Positions 8,029 to 15,761 of a stretch of DNA of 64,000 bases are shown in pieces (within the stretch, counting starts at the first letter, position 1; every line of letters begins with the position of its first letter). The notes below the pieces were generated by a model. The model was not told the origin of the DNA. It did no database searches and worked only from the letters and a program-made list of their open reading frames with translations. The DNA is from Leifsonia sp. Root227 (GTDB taxonomy: Bacteria; Actinomycetota; Actinomycetes; Actinomycetales; Microbacteriaceae), in NCBI RefSeq assembly GCF_001428745.1, contig NZ_LMIO01000003.1, positions 248,001 through 312,000 of the forward strand. The letters run 5' to 3'. A program made the position numbers and the translations under genes.

Positions 8029-8712
8029 GTGGTCGCGGGAAACAGCACCGAGCCGCGCTCGTTGCGCGTCGCCGTCGCCGATGACGCGGTACTGCTCCGC
8101 GAAGGGATCGGGCAGATTCTGCGCGCGGGCGGACTGGACATCGTCGCGTCCGTCGACACGGCGGAGGAGATTCTCGCCGTCGTCGAAGCCGACGCGGACA
8201 TCGACGCCGTCGTGCTCGACATCAAGATGCCGCCGACGCACACGGACGAGGGGCTGCGCGCTCTGGAGCAGCTGCGCGCATCCGGGTCGTCTGTGGGCGT
8301 GCTGCTGCTGTCGATGTACACCACGGCCTCGTATGCGATCCGCGCCATGAGCGCCGGCAGCGGCACCGGTTATCTGCTGAAGGATCGCGTCGCGGACGCC
8401 GACACCCTCGTGAACGCCGTGCGCAGCGTCGCCGCAGGCGGCTCTGTGGTCGACCCGGAGGTCGTGCAGCTGCTCGTGTCCGCCCGCTCGGCGCGGGTCT
8501 CGCTCGACACCCTGTCCGCCAGGGAGCGCGACGTCATCCGGCTGATGGCGGAGGGCAAGTCGAACGCGGGGATCGCGGCCGACCTGCACCTGAGCCTGCG
8601 GACGGTGGAGTCGCACATCGGCCACATCATGTCCAAGCTCGACGTCGAGGACTCGGCGGAGGGTCACCGTCGTGTGCTCGCCGTGCTGCGCTTCCTCGGC
8701 AGGGACGTCTAG
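8029..8712 (+). CDS. NarL/LuxR-type DNA-binding response regulator
   Basis: 227 residues: receiver (~10-130, AVADDAVLLREG, phospho-site in VVLDIKMPP, KD motif in YLLKDRV), then a LuxR-type helix-turn-helix (~160-225, LSARERDVIRLMAEGKSN and LSLRTVESHI). GTG at 8029 follows the receiver-only gene by four bases. Activated by aspartyl phosphorylation, probably from the histidine kinase immediately downstream; target genes are unknown, but the divergent decarboxylase-like gene and the region 7486-7664 are the first candidates. Confidence 0.93.
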   Translation: MVAGNSTEPRSLRVAVADDAVLLREGIGQILRAGGLDIVASVDTAEEILAVVEADADIDAVVLDIKMPPTHTDEGLRALEQLRASGSSVGVLLLSMYTTASYAIRAMSAGSGTGYLLKDRVADADTLVNAVRSVAAGGSVVDPEVVQLLVSARSARVSLDTLSARERDVIRLMAEGKSNAGIAADLHLSLRTVESHIGHIMSKLDVEDSAEGHRRVLAVLRFLGRDV

Positions 8713-8730
8713 GCGGAGACCGGAGCGGGG

Positions 8731-10521
8731 ATGAGGGCCGCGCGGATCTGGCTCCGTTCACTGGCCGTCGTGGCCGCCGTGGCGGCGAACGTGGTCGCCC
8801 AGGTGGCGAGCGCCGTCACCGGCGACTACGGGCCGCGGCCGCACGGGCTCGGCTGGGCGATCGTGTTCGTCCTGGTCGCGCTGGTCTATGCCGGATGCGC
8901 GATCGTCGCGTGGAAGGTCGTCCGCAGCCCGATCGCCGGGTGGCTGATGGTCGGCGCGTCCCTGTTCTGGGCGGCGGGCGCCTGGTACCCCCTGGTCAGG
9001 GACATCGGCTGGCTGTGGCCTCTGCTGGCAGGGGTGACGGATCTCTGGGCGGTCCTGGTCGGCATCCTGGTGCTGTCGTATCCGACAGGGCGGATCGTCT
9101 CCAGGTTCGACCGCTGGGTCGTCCTCGCGGTGTCGGTCGCCTTCCTGATCCGGTTCGGCGGCATCCTCCTGTTCTCGTCCCCGTCCCAGAGCGCGTGCGG
9201 CTGCGTGGCCAATGCGTACGCGATCGTCCCGAGCGACGGGGCGGACTTCTGGCTCGGCGTCGGCTGGCGGCTGGCCGGCCTCGCGCTGCTGCTGACGGTG
9301 GCGGTGCGACTCGCCATGCGCTGGTTCCAGTCCACGCTGCCCGCCAGGCGCGTGGCCTTCGTGATGCCGCTCGCCCTGCTGCTCTGGTGCTACGGCACGG
9401 TGCAGGATTCGGTCAGCTTCACGCTCGGCTGGGACAGCGGGTGGCTGCAGTTCGTCCCACCCGTCGCCATCGCCCTCATTCCGCCGTCCTACGTCGGGGG
9501 CGTGCTCTATGCGCGCGGACTCCGCTCGCGTGTCGCCGACCTCGTGATCGTCGCCCGCGACAAGGTCGACAGGGCGCTCTGGGAGTCGAGTCTCGCGCGC
9601 ACGCTGCACGACAACTCGCTGCGCGTCTACTGGTGGGACGACCACCTCGAAGGGTACGAGACGAGCGACGGGGAGCGCATCGCGGACGGCGGAGGGCCGC
9701 AACGGCCCGGCCGCTCGACGCTCACGATCGACTCCGACCAGGGCCCCATCGCGCTCATCGAGCACGACGTCGCTCTCAGTCAGGACGACAGACTCCTGGA
9801 CGCGGTCTCCTCAGCCCTCCTGCTCTCCGTCGACAACGACCGGCTGCGGCAGAAGCTGGAGCGCACCCTCCAGGAGGTGCGCGAGTCGCGTCTCCGCATC
9901 GTGGAAGAGGGGTACCTCGCCAGACGGCGGCTCGAACGCGACCTGCACGACGGGTCGCAGCAGCAGCTCGTGTCGCTCGCGATCAGCCTGCGGATCGCGA
10001 CGGCGAAGGCCGAGGCGGCGGGGAGCGGGGAGCTGGCGGGCGACCTGGAGCGCGCATCCACCCAGTTGGCTGACGCGCTGCGCGAACTGCGGGAGCTGGC
10101 GAGAGGCATCCATCCGACCGTGCTCACCGACGGCGATCTGACGTCGGCGATCGAAGAGCTCGCCAATCGCAGCCACCTGCCGGTGGAGGTGCACGTCGAC
10201 ATGCCGGAGCGACTGTCCGACGTGATCGAGGAGACCATCTACTTCTGCGTGTCGGAGGGGCTCGCCAACGCGGCGAAGCACTCGCAGGCGCGCAACTGCT
10301 CAGTGAGCGTGAGCCGGTCGGACGGGACGGTGACGGTCATCGTCAAGGACGACGGCCAGGGCGGAGCCAGGGTCGAACCGGGCGGCGGTCTCGGCGGCAT
10401 CCGCGACAGGGTCGAAGCCGTGGACGGTCACGCCGTGGTGCAGTCGGTCGCCGGGCTCGGGACGATCATCGAGCTGACCATCCCCGTGCAGCACGCCGCG
10501 GCAGGGGCAGCGGAGAGCTAG
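8731..10521 (+). CDS. Membrane sensor histidine kinase (HisKA_3 type)
   Basis: 596 residues. Residues ~1-270 contain a run of hydrophobic segments typical of a multi-span sensor (VFVLVALVYAGCAIVAW, WPLLAGVTDLWAVLVGILV and others), with no large extracellular domain. The phospho-acceptor is His406 in ERDLHDGSQQQLVSLAI; the ATPase N-box GLANAAKHS is at ~510 and the G-box DDGQGG/GGGLGGIRDRV near 550-570. This is the NarX/DesK-like kinase class that pairs with LuxR-type regulators, matching the gene 18 bp upstream. It ends four bases before a convergent lipoprotein gene. The signal is unknown; the integral-membrane sensor suggests envelope or lipid stress. Confidence 0.92.
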   Translation: MRAARIWLRSLAVVAAVAANVVAQVASAVTGDYGPRPHGLGWAIVFVLVALVYAGCAIVAWKVVRSPIAGWLMVGASLFWAAGAWYPLVRDIGWLWPLLAGVTDLWAVLVGILVLSYPTGRIVSRFDRWVVLAVSVAFLIRFGGILLFSSPSQSACGCVANAYAIVPSDGADFWLGVGWRLAGLALLLTVAVRLAMRWFQSTLPARRVAFVMPLALLLWCYGTVQDSVSFTLGWDSGWLQFVPPVAIALIPPSYVGGVLYARGLRSRVADLVIVARDKVDRALWESSLARTLHDNSLRVYWWDDHLEGYETSDGERIADGGGPQRPGRSTLTIDSDQGPIALIEHDVALSQDDRLLDAVSSALLLSVDNDRLRQKLERTLQEVRESRLRIVEEGYLARRRLERDLHDGSQQQLVSLAISLRIATAKAEAAGSGELAGDLERASTQLADALRELRELARGIHPTVLTDGDLTSAIEELANRSHLPVEVHVDMPERLSDVIEETIYFCVSEGLANAAKHSQARNCSVSVSRSDGTVTVIVKDDGQGGARVEPGGGLGGIRDRVEAVDGHAVVQSVAGLGTIIELTIPVQHAAAGAAES

Positions 10522-10525
10522 CGCG

Positions 10526-10945
10526 CTAGTTCTTCGGGGTCGCCGCGTACACCTGGTCGCCGATCAGGAACGCCGACCAGCCGCCTGGGCAGCTCACCCC
10601 CTGCGCTGGAATGCCGTCGACAGGCCACCAGCTGTCCTGCACGGTGGGCTTCGGGATGGCCGCGGCCTTCTCGCAGGTTCCGGCGACGAAGTGCGTCTTC
10701 GACGTGTACGTGAGGATCGCGCCACCGCCCTTGGTGTCGTAGTCCACCCGGATGATCGTGGCGTCGTCTGGGACGAACGTCGGCGAGCCGAACGCGGCGG
10801 TCGACGCCGCCTTGAACTCCTTGGCCGAGTCGTAGATGGCCGCGTCGACGTGCGGGACGAACGCGGCGACGACGGAGCATCCGGAGAGGGTCACGGCGAT
10901 GGCGGCAGCAGACGCGGCGAGACCGACGAGACGCATACGGGGCAC
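10526..10945 (-). CDS. Hypothetical secreted lipoprotein
   Basis: 139 residues with a lipoprotein signal peptide ending in LSGC (Cys23) and a small exported domain containing two further cysteines (GTCEKA and VSCPGGW) that could form a disulfide. GTG at 10945 is supported by AGGAG about six bases upstream; an internal ATG three codons later is the alternative. No family is recognised. It is a stand-alone gene converging on the histidine kinase, so a link to the two-component system is not implied. Confidence 0.8.
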   Translation of the reverse strand: MPRMRLVGLAASAAAIAVTLSGCSVVAAFVPHVDAAIYDSAKEFKAASTAAFGSPTFVPDDATIIRVDYDTKGGGAILTYTSKTHFVAGTCEKAAAIPKPTVQDSWWPVDGIPAQGVSCPGGWSAFLIGDQVYAATPKN

Positions 10946-11029
10946 AGAAACTCCTGAAGGTGCGGTAGACAGACCCCCTTAGTCAACACGATCAAGCTGT
11001 GACGTTCATCGGTCGTTGGGATGATCCTC

Positions 11030-11368
11030 CTACGGAGTGTATCTGGCCGCCCGCAGGTCGATGCGGTACGCGACGTTGCCTCCACCGAGAAGAGGGGTGC
11101 CCTCCGCGCGGTAATACTGCAGCGCGATGTGCTCGTGGTCGACCGGTGGATGCCCGCTCGCCCGCACGACCCTCCACCACGGGTAATCGCTGCCGTAGTA
11201 CGCCATGATCTGGCCGACCATGCGCGCGGCGCGGGATCCGAGCGTGGCCGCGACGTCGCCGTACGTCATGACGCGGCCGGGCGGGATGGACTCGACGACG
11301 GACAGGACGCGCTCGACGAACGGCTCCTGGTCGCCGCTGTCTCGCCGCCTGTCAGAGCTCGAGGGCAC
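11030..11368 (-). CDS. Alkyltransferase-like (ATL) DNA-damage recognition protein
   Basis: 112 residues matching the C-terminal DNA-binding domain of O6-alkylguanine-DNA alkyltransferases: PFVERVLSVVESIPPGRVMTYGDVA, the helix region GSRAARMVGQIM, then PWWRVVRASG where true transferases have PCHRV. The acceptor Cys is therefore Trp, as in ATL proteins, which bind alkylated guanine and recruit nucleotide excision repair instead of removing the lesion. The second Trp (PWWRV rather than PWHRV) is a variation. GTG start at 11368 overlaps the upstream acetyltransferase gene by 17 bp, so the two are probably translationally coupled. Confidence 0.88.
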   Translation of the reverse strand: MPSSSDRRRDSGDQEPFVERVLSVVESIPPGRVMTYGDVAATLGSRAARMVGQIMAYYGSDYPWWRVVRASGHPPVDHEHIALQYYRAEGTPLLGGGNVAYRIDLRAARYTP

Positions 11369-11804
11369 CGATCGTCTCGCCGTACTGGGTCTCGCCGATG
11401 GGCTGGAATCCGCTGCGCAGGAAGAACTGCTCAGGGCCGAGCTCGCCGGACTCCCAGATCACGTAGAGCCGGGAGAGCCCTCGGTTTCGCGCTTCGTCGG
11501 CCAGCGAGCGGACCGCGAAGGTGCCGATGCCTCTGCCCTGGTCGTCCGCATCCACGTTGATGCGCCACAGGATGGCGCGGAACTCCTCGTGCTCGGCGTC
11601 CGGGTCGAAGTTGCCCATGATGAAGCCGACGACCTCCTCGCCGTCGGTGACGACGCGCTGCCACGAGGTCTGCGGGTTGGTCACCGCAGCAGCAGCCGAG
11701 TACGAGACGGGAGCGACGAACTGCTCCTGGCCCGGCTTCAGCGTGAGAGCGTTCGCCGCTACAACGTTCGACGCGCTCAACTCTTCAAGTCTCAACTCAG
11801 CCAT
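11352..11804 (-). CDS. GNAT-family N-acetyltransferase
   Basis: 150 residues with the acetyl-CoA motif A DADDQGRGIGTFAVRSL (~95-111) and a preceding strand ILWRINV; the C-terminus FFLRSGF is the usual motif B. It would transfer an acetyl group to an unidentified amine; the substrate cannot be read from sequence. ATG at 11804. First gene of a two-gene unit with the ATL protein. The divergent 146-bp gap to icd (11805-11950) must hold promoters for both directions. Confidence 0.88.
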   Translation of the reverse strand: MAELRLEELSASNVVAANALTLKPGQEQFVAPVSYSAAAAVTNPQTSWQRVVTDGEEVVGFIMGNFDPDAEHEEFRAILWRINVDADDQGRGIGTFAVRSLADEARNRGLSRLYVIWESGELGPEQFFLRSGFQPIGETQYGETIGALEL

Positions 11805-11905
11805 AACGAAAGGGTAACGTGCGCGGGGGATACTGGCATAGTCGCGCTGCCTGCCGATCCGCTGAGCGAATTTGTCTCGATGTCAAGATAGTTGCGTGCC
11901 TCCGG

Positions 11906-11911
11906 TAAGCT
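11906..11911 (+). promoter_or_regulatory. Probable -10 element of icd
   Basis: TAAGCT at 11906-11911 fits the TANNNT -10 pattern and would start a ~33-nt leader containing AGGAG (11941-11945) before the TTG start. No convincing -35 hexamer is visible at normal distance. Confidence 0.35.
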
Positions 11912-11950
11912 GTCGACGGCTGAAAAACGGCACAGACCACAGGAGATCCA

Positions 11951-13165
11951 TTGGACAAGATCAAGGTTGAAGGCACCGTCGTCGAACTCGACGGCGACGA
12001 GATGACTCGCATCATCTGGCAGGCGATCAAAGACTCCCTCATCCACCCGTACCTCGATGTGAACCTCGAGTACTACGACCTCGGCATCGAGAAGCGCGAC
12101 GAGACCGACGACCAGATCACCGTGGATGCGGCGAACGCCATCCTGAAGCACGGTGTCGGCGTCAAGTGCGCGACGATCACGCCCGACGAGGCCCGCGTCG
12201 AGGAGTTCGGCCTGAAGAAGATGTGGCGGAGCCCGAACGGCACCATCCGCAACATCCTCGGCGGCGTCGTCTTCCGCGAGCCGATCATCATCTCGAACAT
12301 CCCGCGCCTGGTGCCGGGCTGGAACAAGCCGATCGTCATCGGCCGTCACGCCTTCGGCGACCAGTACCGCGCCACCGACTTCACGTTCGACGGCCCAGGA
12401 ACGCTCACGCTCAGCTTCCAGCCGAGTGACGGCGGAGAGGCCAAGTCGTTCGAGGTGTACCAGGCGCCCGGCGCCGGCGTCGCGCTCGCGATGTACAACC
12501 AGGACGCGTCGATCCGCGACTTCGCCCGTGCATCGTTCAACTACGGCCTCGACCGTCAGTACCCGGTGTACCTGTCGACCAAGAACACCATCCTCAAGGC
12601 GTACGACGGCCGCTTCAAGGACCTCTTCCAGGAGGTCTTCGACGCCGAGTACAAGGAGAAGTTCGACGCGGCAGGCCTCACGTACGAGCACCGCCTGATC
12701 GACGACATGGTCGCATCCAGCCTCAAGTGGGAGGGCGGATACGTCTGGGCCTGCAAGAACTACGACGGCGACGTCCAGTCCGACACCGTCGCGCAAGGCT
12801 TCGGCTCGCTCGGCCTGATGACCAGCGTGCTGACCACGCCGGACGGCAAGGTCGCCGAGGCTGAGGCTGCGCACGGCACGGTCACGCGCCACTACCGTCA
12901 GCACCAGCAGGGCAAGCCGACGTCGACCAACCCGATCGCCTCGATCTACGCCTGGACGCGCGGCCTCGCGCACCGCGGCAAGCTCGACGGCAACCAGGAG
13001 CTCATCGACTTCACGCACACCCTCGAGGACGTCGTCATCAAGACGGTCGAGTCCGGCAAGATGACGAAGGACCTCGCGCTCCTCGTCGGCCCTGAGCAGC
13101 CGTACCAGACCACCGAGGAATTCCTCGCGACCCTCGGCGAGAACCTGAAGGCGCGCCTGGGCTAA
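11951..13165 (+). CDS. icd: NADP-dependent isocitrate dehydrogenase
   Basis: 404 residues; oxidative decarboxylation of isocitrate to 2-oxoglutarate in the TCA cycle with NADPH production. The sequence belongs to the eukaryotic-like dimeric IDH class: substrate loop [26 protein letters not shown], metal site region IDDMVA and the NADP loop [14 protein letters not shown] are visible. Start is a TTG at 11951 with AGGAG six bases upstream; the extended N-terminus [20 protein letters not shown] matches family starts, supporting this choice. Monocistronic, ending at a strong terminator. Confidence 0.95.
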   Translation: MDKIKVEGTVVELDGDEMTRIIWQAIKDSLIHPYLDVNLEYYDLGIEKRDETDDQITVDAANAILKHGVGVKCATITPDEARVEEFGLKKMWRSPNGTIRNILGGVVFREPIIISNIPRLVPGWNKPIVIGRHAFGDQYRATDFTFDGPGTLTLSFQPSDGGEAKSFEVYQAPGAGVALAMYNQDASIRDFARASFNYGLDRQYPVYLSTKNTILKAYDGRFKDLFQEVFDAEYKEKFDAAGLTYEHRLIDDMVASSLKWEGGYVWACKNYDGDVQSDTVAQGFGSLGLMTSVLTTPDGKVAEAEAAHGTVTRHYRQHQQGKPTSTNPIASIYAWTRGLAHRGKLDGNQELIDFTHTLEDVVIKTVESGKMTKDLALLVGPEQPYQTTEEFLATLGENLKARLG

Positions 13166-13180
13166 GGCTCGAACGCACGT

Positions 13181-13220
13181 CGAAAGGCCCTGTGGATGCT
13201 CGCATCCACAGGGCCTTTCG
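13181..13220 (+). terminator. Terminator of icd
   Basis: A 19-bp perfect inverted repeat, CGAAAGGCCCTGTGGATGC and its complement separated by only TC, begins 15 bp after the icd stop. It would fold with a four-base loop. Confidence 0.85.
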
Positions 13221-13293
13221 GTATTCGCATGGTGGTTCTGTATCGTGGACGCGTTCCGCCATCGCGGGGGAGCGCAACCATCAAGGGGGAACC

Positions 13294-13758
13294 GTGGGAA
13301 AGTACGCACTCCGATCGACGCTGGTCGTCTCCGCCGTCATCGTCGCCGCAGCGGCACTGACCGGATGCACGTCGGCACCGGCGCCGAGGGCCACCGCGGC
13401 TGCGACGCCGACGAAGACGGCGCAGGCCTCCACACAGACCCACGAGGCGGCGTGCACGATCGTGGCGGCCGGTCTGAAGGACGTCGCGTCGCTGCAGAGC
13501 GAGGTCTCGACCGACAACCCGACCAAGTCGCTCGCGATCCTCGCGGAGGTCGACGCCAAGGTCGCCGCCATCGACGAGAAGGTGACGAACGAGAAGGTCA
13601 AAGCGCTCACCAGCGACGCTGCGACCTCGGTGCACGCGTACTCGACGTACCTCAAGGGCGTCATGGAGAACCCGGCGAACCTGGACGTGAACGAGATCAC
13701 CTCGAAGGCGCAGGAACTGGCGGCGAAGTTCACGGCCGTGCAGAAGGAGTGCGCGTAG
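13294..13758 (+). CDS. Small hypothetical lipoprotein
   Basis: 154 residues: signal peptide with lipobox LTGC (Cys25), an Ala/Thr/Pro-rich linker, then a mostly helical acidic/basic domain with two cysteines (AACTIV and the C-terminal QKECA). I start at GTG 13294, preceded by AAGGGGGA (13283-13290); the frame is open further upstream, but that would run through the icd terminator and put charged residues before the signal peptide. Function unknown; probably a surface-exposed helical protein. Confidence 0.8.
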   Translation: MGKYALRSTLVVSAVIVAAAALTGCTSAPAPRATAAATPTKTAQASTQTHEAACTIVAAGLKDVASLQSEVSTDNPTKSLAILAEVDAKVAAIDEKVTNEKVKALTSDAATSVHAYSTYLKGVMENPANLDVNEITSKAQELAAKFTAVQKECA

Positions 13759-13822
13759 TCGCAGTTCCGGCCGCGGGCTGAGCGGGTGCATCCCGATCGC
13801 GCGAAGGGGTATGGTCGAGCAC

Positions 13823-14281
13823 ATGCTGCAGAATCGCGAGGTCGCGGGGGCGACCATGGGGGCTGGGCGACGTCCGACGGCGGTGACGTTCGGGCCGTTC
13901 GGCTACCTCAGCGTCGCCGTGCCTGTGGTGCTTGCCGCGGTGTTCCTGCCCATCGTCTCGTTCGGCGTCGCCGACCCGTTCGGGCTGCGCTGGTCGTGGC
14001 TGGCACTTCTCTTCGTCGTCGCCAGCATGACGATCACCCGTTTCGCGGGAGGTCGAGGGGCGGAGGGGGACGCCCTCTGGCGGTCCGGCCCTCGCGACCT
14101 GGCCTACCGGACGCAGAAGTATGCGTCAGTGGTACTGCTCGGGCTCGTCGTGATCGCGTTCGTCGGGTTCCTGATGCAGCTTCCGGTGTTCGTGACCGTC
14201 GTATCCGCGCTCGCGGTGGGCGTGACGACCGGGGTTGCGCCGGCGTTCTTCCTGCGGCGGGAGCGCGGCGACGCCGACTGA
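13823..14281 (+). CDS. Hypothetical membrane protein, four predicted helices
   Basis: 152 residues with hydrophobic segments LSVAVPVVLAAVFLPIV, WSWLALLFVVASMTI, YASVVLLGLVVIAFVGFL and FVTVVSALAVGVTTGV; the C-terminus RRERGDAD is charged and probably cytoplasmic. ATG 13823 lies seven bases after TATGGT (13810-13815), consistent with a leaderless transcript; an in-frame ATG at 13811 would add four residues but overlaps that -10 element. No family recognised. Confidence 0.65.
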   Translation: MLQNREVAGATMGAGRRPTAVTFGPFGYLSVAVPVVLAAVFLPIVSFGVADPFGLRWSWLALLFVVASMTITRFAGGRGAEGDALWRSGPRDLAYRTQKYASVVLLGLVVIAFVGFLMQLPVFVTVVSALAVGVTTGVAPAFFLRRERGDAD

Positions 14282-14406
14282 CTCGATTGCTTCGCGGGCC
14301 TCGCCCTCACGTCCGACCGCTGCCGCACGTGGTGCCGGTCAGCGAGCCCGGGCCTTTTCGCGCGTGTTACGACTCGGTAAACAACGCAGGAAATACGCCT
14401 GAAGAC

Positions 14407-14435
14407 TTGCGCGTCTTTTGTTCGTAAGCTTTACT
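14407..14435 (+). promoter_or_regulatory. Promoter of the ROK regulator, giving a leaderless mRNA
   Basis: TTGCGC (14407-14412) and TTTACT (14430-14435) are 17 bp apart and would place the transcription start at about 14443, the A of the ATG. The operator palindrome overlaps the -10 element. Confidence 0.5.
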
Positions 14436-14441
14436 AACAAA
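14417..14441. promoter_or_regulatory. ROK-type operator (probable autoregulatory site)
   Basis: A 25-bp imperfect palindrome with outer arms TTTGTT/AACAAA and inner GTAA/TTAC ends one base before the regulator's start codon. TTCGTAA and TTTACTAA half-sites resemble NagC/XylR-type ROK boxes. Overlap with the predicted -10 implies repression, released by an amino-sugar or its phosphate. Confidence 0.6.
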
Positions 14442-14442
14442 C

Positions 14443-15654
14443 ATGAATGCGACGGACGTGCAACGCAGCACCGCGGCTGGGGCCGTGGATGCGCACGTGC
14501 AGCCGTCGCAGCCCGGTCGCGGATTCGCGCCTGGCAGGGCCCTGCGGCCGAGTGCGAAGGTGCTCCCGGAGCACGCCCGCAGCCACAACCGTTCGCTCGT
14601 GCTTCAGACGCTGTACCGCGCGGGGGAGCGCAGCAGGGCCGACATCGCCCGCGAGACCGGACTGACCCGCGTCACCATCTCCGACCTCGTCGCCGAGCTG
14701 CTCGCCGAGGGACTCGTCGTCGAGCTCGGCCAGAGGGAGACCGCCCGGCCTGGCAAGCCTGCGGTCCTGCTGGACATCAACAGGACCGCATACCAGATCG
14801 TCGGCATCGACCTCAGCGACCACGCCATGTTCCGCGGCGCCGTGCTCGACATCGACGGCGGCATCTTCAGCAGGGCGGACGTCCCGCTCGACGGCGCCAC
14901 AGGCGAGGCCGCGTACGCCAAGGTGGCAGAGCTGGCCGACACGCTCATCGCCGCGGCGACCGCCCCCATCCTGGGCATCGGCGTCGGATCGCCCGGTGTC
15001 GTCGACCTCAGCGGCACGGTGCTCACCGCTCCGAACCTCGGCTGGGTCGACGAGCGCGTGCAGCAGCGCCTGCAGGAGCGCACAGGGCTGCCCGTCGTCG
15101 TCGCCAACGACGCGAACGTCGCCGTCCTCGCCGAACACGGCTATGGGGATGCAGCGGGCGACCTCATGCTCATCACGGTCGGGCACGGCATCGGCGCTGG
15201 ACTCATCGTCGCAGGTGCGCTTGTCTACGGCAGCCGGTTCGCCGCAGGCGAGATCGGCCAGGTCATGGTCGGCACCGACCTGGGGCTCGAGACGACGTAC
15301 AACCGCGACCAGGTGCTCGAGCACTGGCTCAGTGTTCCGCGTCTGCAGGAGCGGATCGACGAGGCGGAGGCCGCCGGCTCGGACTCCACGCCCATCCTGC
15401 GCGAGGCAGGGCAGCGGCTCGGCATCGCCCTCGCACCAGTCGTCGGTGCACTCAACCTGTCGGAGATCGTCCTCAGCGGCCCGACCCACCTGCTCGATGG
15501 CCCCCTCGCCGAGGCGACCATCAACACGCTCCGGAACAGGACGATGGCAGAGAACCACGCCACGCTCACGCTCCGGATGACCACGCTCGGGCAGGACATC
15601 GTCCTGCGCGGCGCGGCCGTACTCGTCCTCTCCGGACAACTCGGGGTCTCGTAA
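14443..15654 (+). CDS. ROK-family transcriptional regulator of the GlcNAc/chitobiose operon
   Basis: 403 residues: N-terminal winged helix (~45-100, RADIARETGLTRVTISDLV) followed by a ROK sugar-binding domain (IGVGSPGVVDLSG, VANDANVAVLAEH, TVGHGIGAGLI, AGEIGQV). The usual zinc-binding CXCGXXGC of ROK proteins is absent: after GEIGQVMVG the sequence has no Cys cluster, so sugar binding may differ from NagC. ATG 14443 follows a palindromic operator and a predicted leaderless promoter. 107 bp downstream begins the importer operon, so it is the local regulator. Confidence 0.88.
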   Translation: MNATDVQRSTAAGAVDAHVQPSQPGRGFAPGRALRPSAKVLPEHARSHNRSLVLQTLYRAGERSRADIARETGLTRVTISDLVAELLAEGLVVELGQRETARPGKPAVLLDINRTAYQIVGIDLSDHAMFRGAVLDIDGGIFSRADVPLDGATGEAAYAKVAELADTLIAAATAPILGIGVGSPGVVDLSGTVLTAPNLGWVDERVQQRLQERTGLPVVVANDANVAVLAEHGYGDAAGDLMLITVGHGIGAGLIVAGALVYGSRFAAGEIGQVMVGTDLGLETTYNRDQVLEHWLSVPRLQERIDEAEAAGSDSTPILREAGQRLGIALAPVVGALNLSEIVLSGPTHLLDGPLAEATINTLRNRTMAENHATLTLRMTTLGQDIVLRGAAVLVLSGQLGVS

Positions 15655-15761
15655 CACAGCACCGCCCGATCATGAACCAATCCGACCCCAGCACCACGGT
15701 GTGGCAATCGCACACACTGACCACCCAATAAAAGCCCCATTCACTACGAAAGGACAAAGCA

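Noticed and set aside
14282..14442. Small ORF between the membrane protein and the ROK regulator
   Set aside because: The open frame there continues out of the upstream gene in a shifted frame without a start or ribosome binding site; the stretch is better explained as promoter and operator.
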